This document shows, in pieces, positions 51,715 to 60,669 of a DNA stretch of 64,000 nucleotides. The DNA comes from an uncultured Pelagibacteraceae bacterium (GTDB lineage Bacteria > Pseudomonadota > Alphaproteobacteria > Pelagibacterales > Pelagibacteraceae). The notes under the pieces were generated by a model that saw only the letters and a program-made list of their open reading frames with translations, made no database searches and was not told the origin of the DNA. The position numbers and the translations under genes were made by a program. The DNA lies in NCBI GenBank assembly GCA_902539235.1, contig CACBIC010000002.1:1-64000 (forward strand), given 5' to 3'. Position 1 is the first letter of the stretch. Each line of letters opens with the position of its first letter.

Positions 51715-53160
51715 ATGTACGAAAAATTTGGTCAGTTTATCGATGGTAAATGGCAACAATCATCTAGTGGTGAAACTTATGAAGTGATCAACCCAGCTAC
51801 CGAGGAAATTATCGGTAAAGCATCAAAGGCAAATAGTAAAGATATTCAAAGAGCTCTTAAATCAGCAGAAAAAGGTTTAGAAATTTGGAAAAATACATCA
51901 CCATGGGAAAGATCAAAAGTAATTAGAAAAATTTCCGATCTGATGAGAAAAAAAGTTGATACGTTATCAAAGTGGCTTACTTTAGAAGTTGGCAAGCCTC
52001 TTTCTGAAGGCGCGGGCGAAGTAGGGGGTGCAGCTGATATATTTGAATGGAACTCTGAAGAAACAAAAAGAATTTTTGGTGAAATAAACCAAAGTCGTTT
52101 TCCTAATACAAAAATACATGTGATTTATCAGCCTGTTGGCGTAGTGGCTGCATTAGTTCCTTGGAATTTTCCAGTTATTTTAGCATCAAGAAAGATTTCT
52201 ACTGCTTTAGCTGCTGGATGTTCAGTTATAGTTAAACCTGATGTAATAACTCCAGGTAGCGTTATGGAAATTGTCGATATATGTAAAGAAGCTGGTGTTC
52301 CTTCGGGCGTGGTCAACTTATTATCTGGCGATCCAGCAGCTATTTCTTCTGAATTAATTCAATCTGATATTATTAAAAAAATTTCTATTACTGGATCAAC
52401 TAGAGTAGGTAAGTTAATCCTAAAACAAGCTGCTGATAAGGTGCAAAGAGTAACAATGGAATTAAGCGGGCACTCTCCATTTATCGTTTTTGATGATGTT
52501 GATCTAAATAAAGTAACAGATATGGCTATAACAGCAAAATTTAGAAACAATGGTCAAGTTTGTATTTCTCCTAACAGATTTTATATCCATGAAAAAAAGA
52601 AAGATGAATTTGCTGATTTAATGGTAAAAAAAACAAAGAAACTAAAAATGGGTAATGGTATGGACAAAGACACTTTGCTCGGACCTTTATGTACAAAAGA
52701 GAGATTAGAAGGTGTTGAAAGGTTGGTGGAAACAACCAAAAAAGAGGGTGGAAAAGTTCTCTTGGGTGGTAAAAGAGCCGCAAACTTTAACAAAGGCTAT
52801 TATTACGAACCAACTATTTTTGATAATATCAAAGATAATTTTACAGTCATGAAAGAAGAACCATTTGGACCTATAGTTCCAATTCTTAGTTTTAAAGATT
52901 TTGATGAAGTAATGACTAGAGCTAACGACAATGATTTGGGTTTAGCAAGTTACGTTTATACAACTGATTTAAAAAAAGCAAATCAAGCATCTGAAAAATT
53001 AGAAACTGGTTGTGTAGCAGTTAATACACCCGTAGTTGCCGTTGCAGAAGCTCCATTTGGAGGAATTAAACAAACTGGATATGGAAGAGAGGGTGGATCT
53101 ATGGCAATTAAAGATTACTTAAATATTAAATATACTCACTTTGGCATTTCTTACGAATGA
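51715..53160 (+). CDS. NAD(P)-dependent aldehyde dehydrogenase (semialdehyde dehydrogenase-like)
   Basis: VAALVPWNFPVILASRKISTALAAGCSVIVKP, VTMELSGHSPFIVFDDVDL, NNGQVCISPNRFYIHE. Confidence 0.93.
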   Translation: MYEKFGQFIDGKWQQSSSGETYEVINPATEEIIGKASKANSKDIQRALKSAEKGLEIWKNTSPWERSKVIRKISDLMRKKVDTLSKWLTLEVGKPLSEGAGEVGGAADIFEWNSEETKRIFGEINQSRFPNTKIHVIYQPVGVVAALVPWNFPVILASRKISTALAAGCSVIVKPDVITPGSVMEIVDICKEAGVPSGVVNLLSGDPAAISSELIQSDIIKKISITGSTRVGKLILKQAADKVQRVTMELSGHSPFIVFDDVDLNKVTDMAITAKFRNNGQVCISPNRFYIHEKKKDEFADLMVKKTKKLKMGNGMDKDTLLGPLCTKERLEGVERLVETTKKEGGKVLLGGKRAANFNKGYYYEPTIFDNIKDNFTVMKEEPFGPIVPILSFKDFDEVMTRANDNDLGLASYVYTTDLKKANQASEKLETGCVAVNTPVVAVAEAPFGGIKQTGYGREGGSMAIKDYLNIKYTHFGISYE

Positions 53161-53948
53161 GAAAAAACAAACTTAAAGAAATGTTCAAAGAAGGAAAGCC
53201 AATTGTAAATGGCTGGTTACAAATTCCGAGTGGTTTTTCTGCTGAAGTTATGGCCCACCAAGGCTGGGACTCTTGCACTATTGACATGCAACACGGTGTT
53301 GTTGATTACGTGAATGCACTAAATATGCTCCAAGCTATATCAACTACAAATGTGACTCCATTAGCAAGAGTAAATTGGAATGAACCTGGTCAAATAATGA
53401 AAATATTAGACGCAGGTTGTTATGGAGTTATATGTCCAATGGTTAGCAATAGAAAAGAAGCAGAAAATTTTGTTCAGGCATGCCTCTACCCATCTAAAGG
53501 TTATAGAAGTTTTGGGCCAATCAGAGGATTGTTATATGGCGGAAGTGATTATGCCAAACATTCAGACAATGAAATTTTAAAATTGGCAATGATAGAAACC
53601 AAAGAGGCGCTTGAAAATTTAGATGAAATTTTAGATACTCCAAACTTAGATGGTATATATATAGGGCCCGCTGATCTTAGCTTAGCAATTGGAGAAGAAC
53701 CTGGCTTTGACAAACCAGAGAACACTGTCGCCTACAAAGAAATTACAAGAATATTAGAAGCCGCTAAAAAAAGAAGTTTATTCGCTGGTATTCATAATGG
53801 AACCGCTGAGTACGCTAAAAAAATGATCGAAAAAGGTTTCAATTTAGTAACTGTAGGATCTGATCAAAGATTCATGAGCTCAGGAGCAAAAACTGCCATA
53901 GAAAAAATTAAAGGAGCAAAAAAAGGTCCAGATTCTAAAGGATATTAA
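53157..53948 (+). CDS. HpcH/HpaI family class II aldolase
   Basis: NGWLQIPSGFSAEVMAHQGWDSCTIDMQHGVVDY, GCYGVICPMVSNRKEAENFVQACLYPSKGYRSFGP, GIYIGPADLSLAIG. Confidence 0.92.
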   Translation: MRKNKLKEMFKEGKPIVNGWLQIPSGFSAEVMAHQGWDSCTIDMQHGVVDYVNALNMLQAISTTNVTPLARVNWNEPGQIMKILDAGCYGVICPMVSNRKEAENFVQACLYPSKGYRSFGPIRGLLYGGSDYAKHSDNEILKLAMIETKEALENLDEILDTPNLDGIYIGPADLSLAIGEEPGFDKPENTVAYKEITRILEAAKKRSLFAGIHNGTAEYAKKMIEKGFNLVTVGSDQRFMSSGAKTAIEKIKGAKKGPDSKGY

Positions 53949-53954
53949 GTTTAA

Positions 53955-54218
53955 GTGACTTATTTCGTTTATATGCTCAAATCAAAGGGCAAGAAAACTA
54001 TAACATATGTTGGTTATACTAATAATTTAAAAAGACGAATAGATCTTCATAATAATAGTAAAGGGGCAAAATTTACAAGAGGGCGAAAGTGGAAATTAAT
54101 TTACAAAGAAGTATATAGGACTAAAAAAGAGGCAATTTCTAGAGAATATTATATAAAGAATAATAGAAGTCTAAGAAAAAAAATAAAAAATGAAAATAGC
54201 AATATTATTACCGTTTAA
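53955..54218 (+). CDS. GIY-YIG nuclease-domain protein (UPF0213/YhbQ-like)
   Basis: YFVYMLKSKGKKTITYVGYTNNLKRRIDLHNNSKGAKFTRGRKWKLIYKE. Confidence 0.9.
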   Translation: MTYFVYMLKSKGKKTITYVGYTNNLKRRIDLHNNSKGAKFTRGRKWKLIYKEVYRTKKEAISREYYIKNNRSLRKKIKNENSNIITV

Positions 54219-56316
54219 AGATACTTATACAAAAGATAAAGCGGGATCTGCATCCATATGGGTAAAAGACTTTATAAAAAAGTCAAAATACAAGAGTAAA
54301 ATATTTGTTTATGGATATATCAAAAATTTAAAAAAAAAAAATCTTATTAATCAGAAAAATTATATAAATATAAAATATAACTTTGATTTTTACATCGGAA
54401 GTAAAAATAAAAAATATGTTGAAATTTTTAATAAACTAATCAAAGATAAAAAAATTAATTTAGTAGAGCTTCACAATAGACCTAATTATATTGATCATTT
54501 AGACAAGAATTTAAAAAAAATTTTAATTTTTCATAACGACCCTTTAAATTTAAGTGGATCAGAAACAGTTAAAGAAAGAAAAAAAATTATTGATAATTGT
54601 GAAAAAGTTTTATTTGTAAGTAATTGGGTTAAACAAAGATTTTTTGAAGGATTTAAAATTAAAAACGATAACAAATGTGAAGTAGTTTATCCAAGTATAA
54701 ATAAGTTAAAAAACTTTCCAAAAAAAGAAAACATAATTATATTCGTTGGAAAATTAAATAAATCTAAAGGATTTCATTTATTTGGCTCTGCTATAAAAAG
54801 AATTCTTAATGAATTTAAAAATTGGAAATCAATTGTAATTGGAGATGAGCCTAGAGAAAAATATAATTTTAAACATAAAAATTTATCTTTGCTTGGCTGG
54901 ATAAATCACGACAAAACTTTAAAATATTATGAAAAATCAAAAATAGCGGTAAGTCCGTCTACATGGGAAGAGCCATTTGGAAGGACCTCAATGGAAGCTG
55001 GCTCTAGGGGATGTGCAACAATCATATCAAATAGAGGAGGTATAACTGAAACAAATTTAAATTCTATAATATTAAAAAAACTTACGTCTTTAGAAATCTA
55101 TAAAAATATAAAATATTTAATTAAAAACGAAAAAAAAACTCTTAAAATTCAAAGGGAGTCTTTTAAAAATGTTGTTCATGAATTAGGAAAAAACTCACGA
55201 AAAATTGATGAAATTAGAGATGAAATTTTGAATAATTTTAATTTTAACGTAAATAGAAATAGGAAATTCAAAATTATTCATATATCCAATTTCGGGCAAA
55301 GACAGGCTAATAGGCTGTATAATATTTCAATAGCAAAAAAATTAACTAATGGTCTTATTAGAAATGGACATGATGTTATTAATATTAGCGACAGAGATGT
55401 TGTAAGATTAAATAGAGGTTTAAGGAACTTTAATAAGGGCTCTGATTATTTAGATAATTTGCTTTTAGAAACAATTGATAATTATAAGCCTGATGCAATG
55501 GTACTGGGTCATGTTAATAATATTCAAGAGAAAACTTTAGAATTTGCTAAGAATAAATATAAAAATTTAAAGATAACCCAATGGTTTGAGGATAATCTCT
55601 CTAAAAATGGTCCTGATCCAGTAACAAATAAAAAGAATTTTTTAAAATATATAGATTATTTAGACCATAGTTTTGTCACTTCAGATCCTAAAAATTTAAA
55701 ACTTGCTAAGAAATATTCCTGCAGTTATTTACCTATTCCAGTAGATGAGAATATTGAATATTTGAAATGCTATCAAAATAAAAACCCAATAAAAGATCTA
55801 TTTTTCACAATGAGTCATGGAGTTAATAAAGGTGTTCTTAGAAAAAATAAAATAGATATAAGAGAACCTTTTGTAAAAAAACTGATTTCATTAAATTCAG
55901 ATATTATTTTTGATATTTACGGCTATAAAAACCAACAGCCTATATGGTCACATGATTTTTATAATGCACTTTATAAATCCAAAATGGCTTTAAACTTAAG
56001 TAGAATCAACAATGTAAAATATTACTCAAGTAATAGAATTGCTTCATTAATTGGGAATGGAATTCTAACATTCGTTGATATAAATACAAAATTAAACGAT
56101 TTCTTTGATAACGATGAGGTTGTCTTTTATAAAAATATAAATGATTTATCAAAAAAAATTAATTTTTATAAAGAGAATACAAACAAAAGATTAAAAATTG
56201 CCAAAAATGGTAAAGAAAAATATTTCAGAATTTTTAACAACAAAATTGTAGCAGATTATATTTGCTCGAGGCTTTTCCAAAGAAATATTAAAAAAGAGCT
56301 TTCTTGGATGAAATAA
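54190..56316 (+). CDS. two-domain glycosyltransferase (GT4-type N-terminal half plus second GT-like C-terminal half)
   Basis: FVGKLNKSKGFHLFGSAIKRIL, VSPSTWEEPFGRTSMEAGSRGCATIISNRGGITE; second Rossmann-like start FKIIHISNFGQRQANRLYNISIAKKLTNGL. Confidence 0.82.
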   Translation: MKIAILLPFKDTYTKDKAGSASIWVKDFIKKSKYKSKIFVYGYIKNLKKKNLINQKNYINIKYNFDFYIGSKNKKYVEIFNKLIKDKKINLVELHNRPNYIDHLDKNLKKILIFHNDPLNLSGSETVKERKKIIDNCEKVLFVSNWVKQRFFEGFKIKNDNKCEVVYPSINKLKNFPKKENIIIFVGKLNKSKGFHLFGSAIKRILNEFKNWKSIVIGDEPREKYNFKHKNLSLLGWINHDKTLKYYEKSKIAVSPSTWEEPFGRTSMEAGSRGCATIISNRGGITETNLNSIILKKLTSLEIYKNIKYLIKNEKKTLKIQRESFKNVVHELGKNSRKIDEIRDEILNNFNFNVNRNRKFKIIHISNFGQRQANRLYNISIAKKLTNGLIRNGHDVINISDRDVVRLNRGLRNFNKGSDYLDNLLLETIDNYKPDAMVLGHVNNIQEKTLEFAKNKYKNLKITQWFEDNLSKNGPDPVTNKKNFLKYIDYLDHSFVTSDPKNLKLAKKYSCSYLPIPVDENIEYLKCYQNKNPIKDLFFTMSHGVNKGVLRKNKIDIREPFVKKLISLNSDIIFDIYGYKNQQPIWSHDFYNALYKSKMALNLSRINNVKYYSSNRIASLIGNGILTFVDINTKLNDFFDNDEVVFYKNINDLSKKINFYKENTNKRLKIAKNGKEKYFRIFNNKIVADYICSRLFQRNIKKELSWMK

Positions 56317-56320
56317 AATT

Positions 56321-57226
56321 ATGAAATTTTCTATAGTTATTCCAACTTTTAATAATCTGGAATATTTAAAGTTATGTATTAAAAGTATTAGAAAAAATTC
56401 TTTATTCGATCACGATATTATCATCCATAATAATGGTGATATGGAGCCTGACAAATCTTATCTAGAAAGAAATAAATGTATTTATTCTAAGACTAATTAC
56501 AATGCTGGTATTTGTGAAGGCGTAAATAAAGGTGCCGAAAAAGCATCTACAAACTATATAGTTTATGCTCACGATGATTTTTATTTTTTACCAGGTTGGG
56601 ATATTGCTTGGAAAAAAGAAATTGAAAAATTAAACCATAATTTATTTTATTTATCCGGCACGATGGTTCAAAACGGACAAGTAAATTTTGATTGTGGTGA
56701 AAATATTAGTGACTTTGATGAAGATAAATTGCTTAAAAATAATGATAAAATAAAATATTTTGATTTTCAAGGTTCTACATGGGCCCCGCATATAGTTCAT
56801 AAAGAAACATGGAATAAAGTAGGTGGTTTTAGTGAAGAATTTTTTCCAGGAACAGGCTCCGATCCTGACCTTAACATGAAACTTTGGAATGTTGGTGTAA
56901 GAATATTTAAAGGAGTGGGGGATTGTAAAGTTTATCATTTTGGTTCAATAGTTACTCGTAAAAAATTTAAAAAAAATAAAAATATAATTACCGAGTCAGG
57001 TAGTAAGGGTGGTAAGATTTTTTTGAAAAAATGGGGGTTCTCTATCAAATTTTTTACAAAATATTACTTACGTGGCTGCAAAACTACAAAATTTAAAAAA
57101 ATTATTTGTAATAAATATGACGGACCACTTAAAGAACCTAACAAAAACCTTGGCTTTTATATAAACCTACTCATAGATAAAACAAAAAGATTATTGATAT
57201 CTGATAAAATTTATAAAAACAAGTAA
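56321..57226 (+). CDS. glycosyltransferase family 2
   Basis: FSIVIPTFNNLEYLKLCIKSIRKN, YNAGICEGVNKGAEKASTNYIVYAHDDFYFLPGWD. Confidence 0.9.
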   Translation: MKFSIVIPTFNNLEYLKLCIKSIRKNSLFDHDIIIHNNGDMEPDKSYLERNKCIYSKTNYNAGICEGVNKGAEKASTNYIVYAHDDFYFLPGWDIAWKKEIEKLNHNLFYLSGTMVQNGQVNFDCGENISDFDEDKLLKNNDKIKYFDFQGSTWAPHIVHKETWNKVGGFSEEFFPGTGSDPDLNMKLWNVGVRIFKGVGDCKVYHFGSIVTRKKFKKNKNIITESGSKGGKIFLKKWGFSIKFFTKYYLRGCKTTKFKKIICNKYDGPLKEPNKNLGFYINLLIDKTKRLLISDKIYKNK

Positions 57227-57928
57227 ATGAAAAAATTAATACGAAATATTTATAATTTATTGTCTATTTCAACCCCTTTTTTTATAATCTTTAACTATAT
57301 AAAAAACTATTTTCCGAACTACAGAAAAAAAAAGCAATGTTTAAAAATAGATAAAGAAATTTATCACAATTTTAAGTCGGTAGATATTACTAAAAAATGG
57401 TTCACAAATAATCTTTATTTTTTATCTAAAAATCTATCTACATTAAAAGTAAAAAACTTATTAGAAATTGGTTCATACGAAGGGCGTAGTGCCGTTTTTT
57501 TTGCTGATATTTTCAGAGAATCAAAAATATCATGTGTGGATACTTGGTCAGGCAGCGATGAACACGAAAATATTAACTTTAAATTAATTGAAAATAACTT
57601 TGACCAAAATATTAAATTTTTGAAAAATAATCAATTACTCACAAAATTTAAAATGACCTCAGATAATTTCTTTACTCAAAATACTGAAAAGTTTGATTTT
57701 GTGTATATTGATGGAGATCATTCAAAAGAACAAGTTCTTAAAGATTTACAAAATTCTTGGTCTGTTTTAAATAATAATGGTTTTCTTTTAGTTGATGATT
57801 ATATGTGGTGGTATTATAAAAATTTAGAAAATAATCCTGCATCATCAGTAAATATTTTTATAAATGAAAATATCAACCAAATATCAAAATTAGTAATTTG
57901 GCATCAAGTTTTAATTAAAAAAAAGTAG
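57227..57928 (+). CDS. class I SAM-dependent methyltransferase
   Basis: LLEIGSYEGRSAVFFADIF, SCVDTWSGSDEHENI, FDFVYIDGDHSKEQVLKDLQNSWSVLNNNGFLLVDDY. Confidence 0.88.
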   Translation: MKKLIRNIYNLLSISTPFFIIFNYIKNYFPNYRKKKQCLKIDKEIYHNFKSVDITKKWFTNNLYFLSKNLSTLKVKNLLEIGSYEGRSAVFFADIFRESKISCVDTWSGSDEHENINFKLIENNFDQNIKFLKNNQLLTKFKMTSDNFFTQNTEKFDFVYIDGDHSKEQVLKDLQNSWSVLNNNGFLLVDDYMWWYYKNLENNPASSVNIFINENINQISKLVIWHQVLIKKK

Positions 57929-58843
57929 TTATTTATTTGAAATTTTATTTAATGCGTTATTTTTAAACAAATCAGCTTCTTTGATATATCTTCGAACCAT
58001 ATCTACTGATTTATGACCAGTCATAGCCATGATGTTTCTTTCACTAGCTCCATACTCAGCTGTTGTTGTAGCAAAACCTGATCTAAGGCTGTGACCAGCG
58101 TATTTTTTTTCATCTAATCCTGCGCTTAGAGCATGTTTCTTAATTATTAAAGCTACATTCTTATCTGATATAGGAAAAACTAAATTGTCTTTATTTTCAA
58201 TCATCCAATTTTTAAGGTGAACAACTGGACAATATTCTACATATTTAAAAGAGGGGATTGCTTTAGTCATTCCCTCTCCAGTTTGATCCGATTTAGATTT
58301 TTTAACAAATATTTTTACTCCCTCGTTAACAAATTCGACATCATCTTTACTAATGGATACTAGCTCTGATCTTCTAAATCCTCCCGAGAAACCTACTAAA
58401 ATTAATGATTTATCTCTTAATTTTTTAAATTCACTATCATCAGAATCATTTATTACTTTAATAATTTTTTTTAAATCATTGAATAATAACGGTTTTTTTG
58501 CTTTTTGATGAACACCAATTTGTCTTTTTATACCGAGTAAATTTTCAACAATTATTGGATGTTTTGTATCTAAATAATGACCTTTATATCTATGCATAAC
58601 ATTTATAGAAGCCAAACGTCTTTTTAATGTGCTATATTTAGATTGTTTAGATAAATATGTCAGATAAAGAGAGACTGTTTTTGGATCTGTGGGCATACTT
58701 GTCATCCCATGTTTTGAGCAGAATAATACAAAGTCATTAAAATCAGATTTATAAGCTCGAATAGTATTTTTAGCTTTTGATAGCTTTAGATTGTCTAAAG
58801 TTTCGATTTCTAGTTTTTTAATTTCAGTTGTTAAATCATTCAT
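57929..58843 (-). CDS. tyrosine recombinase/integrase
   Basis: SAM-like N-terminal region plus catalytic motifs GGFRRSEL, HSLRSGFAT, MTGHKSVDMVRRYI. Confidence 0.94.
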   Translation of the reverse strand: MNDLTTEIKKLEIETLDNLKLSKAKNTIRAYKSDFNDFVLFCSKHGMTSMPTDPKTVSLYLTYLSKQSKYSTLKRRLASINVMHRYKGHYLDTKHPIIVENLLGIKRQIGVHQKAKKPLLFNDLKKIIKVINDSDDSEFKKLRDKSLILVGFSGGFRRSELVSISKDDVEFVNEGVKIFVKKSKSDQTGEGMTKAIPSFKYVEYCPVVHLKNWMIENKDNLVFPISDKNVALIIKKHALSAGLDEKKYAGHSLRSGFATTTAEYGASERNIMAMTGHKSVDMVRRYIKEADLFKNNALNKISNK

Positions 58844-58844
58844 A

Positions 58845-58873
58845 ATTTCCGATAACCATTAATTATCGGAAAT
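58845..58873. repeat. perfect 11-bp inverted repeat with 7-bp spacer, dif/lox-like layout, next to the recombinase start codon
   Basis: ATTTCCGATAA CCATTAA TTATCGGAAAT. Confidence 0.85.
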
Positions 58874-58893
58874 AATATATTAAGTGATTTTAG

Positions 58894-59085
58894 ATGTCAA
58901 TACGTATAATTTTAGAGATAATGATTAAATTTATTCTTCCTATAGCATTATTTATTGCAGCCGTTTATGGAATTTCGTATTTCTGGACAAACTCGAATCC
59001 TAAAGGCAAAAAAACGATTGCTCTAGGCTTAATAATAGCCCTTATAATAGGCATATCTTTAACAATTTTCTTAATATTTGACTAA
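58894..59085 (+). CDS. small hypothetical membrane protein (two TM segments)
   Basis: 63-aa ORF tightly coupled to the next gene; alternative ATG at 58921. Confidence 0.6.
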   Translation: MSIRIILEIMIKFILPIALFIAAVYGISYFWTNSNPKGKKTIALGLIIALIIGISLTIFLIFD

Positions 59086-59360
59086 TGAAACTTGTAGGAA
59101 CTAAATTTCAGCTAAAAGTATGGACTTATTTGAGTAAAATACCTCGTGGAAGAGTAAAAACGTACTCACAAGTGGCAAAAGCTATAGGAAAACCGCTTGC
59201 TGTGCGTGCTGTAGCCAATGCTATAGGAAAAAACCCCTATGCACCCAAAATACCTTGCCATAGAGTGATTAGATCTGATGGATCGCTTGGCGGCTATTCA
59301 GGCAAAGGAGGAGTTAAAACTAAGAGATTTTTACTTCAAAAGGAGGGTATAACGCTCTAG
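59085..59360 (+). CDS. methylated-DNA--protein cysteine methyltransferase DNA-binding domain protein (MGMT family)
   Basis: FQLKVWTYLSKIPRGRVKTYSQVAKAIGKPLAVRAVANAIGKNPYAPKIPCHRVIRSDGSLGGYSGG-type; PCHRV keeps the acceptor Cys. Confidence 0.93.
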   Translation: MKLVGTKFQLKVWTYLSKIPRGRVKTYSQVAKAIGKPLAVRAVANAIGKNPYAPKIPCHRVIRSDGSLGGYSGKGGVKTKRFLLQKEGITL

Positions 59361-59769
59361 AATTGTTATTTGGCGGGCGATCGGGTCTATTACCCCCTAT
59401 TCCATTGTATTTTTTATCCACACAACAGTTGGTTGTACTCTTAAATCATTAATCGCAAAAAATAAGCCCTCTATGGCCATTTAAACGGTATATTCCTAAT
59501 ATGCAAAGCTGCTGGAAATATTAACTATTTATGCTTCTAGACTGCTCTAAAACACCCTATTTTAAACGATTTATTGGTATATCCATTTCAAAAAGCAGAT
59601 CAATTTTATTCCTAAAACATGATTTTTTAAAGATTCACAGAGAGATCCATTATTTTTACTCTTAAATAGATAAATTTTTCCCAATTTATCAAGATTTTCT
59701 CATATATATAAATAATACTTACCTACTAATGAATATTATACTTTAATTACTTTAGGTAAAACACTGTAT

Positions 59770-60669
59770 TTATTGAAAATACTTAAGACTTAAATAAACC
59801 ACAACGGGGATAGTTACAAATGACATTAACGTTGAAGTAACTATAACGCTAGCAATACTATCGACTACCCTTTTCTCTGAATACATCGATCCTACCAAGT
59901 AAGTCAGGATAGCACTAGGCATTGCAGATTGTATCAAAAGAACTCCAGCAGCCAATCCAGAAAGGTTTAAATATTTAATTAAAGAAAATCCAATTACAGG
60001 ACCAATTACAATTCTAATAAAGCTTAAAACAGACGCATTTAACCATGAAACAACTTTTAGCTTTGTTAATGCTATTCCTAAGGACATAAGAACTAGAAAT
60101 ATTGTAGTGTAGGTTAATAAAAACGTAGTATTCACTACAAAACCAGGAACCTCCCAGTCAAAATATAAAACTAATACGGCCGCTATTATCCCGTAAATAG
60201 GCATATTAGTAATCAATATTTTCAGTGAAAAACTTTTTTTTGCTAAAAGAACCCCTAAAGTGAAGTGAAGCAAAATAATTACTGATGCAATTGCTGAAGC
60301 TATACCTAGACCCTCAGTGCCGTATGCAAATAAGCAAATGGGTATACCCATATTGCCGGTGTTTGGTAATATTAATGGAGGGAGTTCACTTACTAAGTCC
60401 TTTTTCATTAAAGCAAGAACAATTACACCTATTAATGCAAAACCTCCAATAATAATTAAAGCGTAAATAAAATATTCAATAAAAATTTCTAAAGTTACAC
60501 CCGTTGAAGTAATAGTATAAAAGATCATAGCTGGGGTACCTACATTGCCAGCTAGAGTAGTTATAAAATCTGTATTAAAATTAGGATCTTTTTTTCCAAG
60601 GTAATAGCCTATCCCGATAACAAAAAAGACTGGAAGTATTACGTCTATAAGTTTTATGTAGAGTTCCAT
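59770..60669 (-). CDS. AEC family transporter (auxin efflux carrier-like)
   Basis: Ten-TM pattern; PVFFVIGIGYYLGKKDPN, LPNTGNMGIPICLFAYG, SAMPSAILTYLVGSMY. Confidence 0.88.
   Translation of the reverse strand: MELYIKLIDVILPVFFVIGIGYYLGKKDPNFNTDFITTLAGNVGTPAMIFYTITSTGVTLEIFIEYFIYALIIIGGFALIGVIVLALMKKDLVSELPPLILPNTGNMGIPICLFAYGTEGLGIASAIASVIILLHFTLGVLLAKKSFSLKILITNMPIYGIIAAVLVLYFDWEVPGFVVNTTFLLTYTTIFLVLMSLGIALTKLKVVSWLNASVLSFIRIVIGPVIGFSLIKYLNLSGLAAGVLLIQSAMPSAILTYLVGSMYSEKRVVDSIASVIVTSTLMSFVTIPVVVYLSLKYFQ

Noticed and set aside
52571-52793. Two overlapping minus-strand ORFs (70 aa each) inside the aldehyde dehydrogenase
   Set aside because: Different frames of the antisense strand of a solid CDS; no recognisable motifs.
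58845-59769. A third copy of the tRNA-Glu 3' att repeat near the integrase, which would define a single 19-kb island
   Set aside because: Looked for GGGGTTCGATTCCCC or TGGGACC in this stretch by eye and did not see it; the recombinase and the tRNA-Glu duplication are therefore reported separately.
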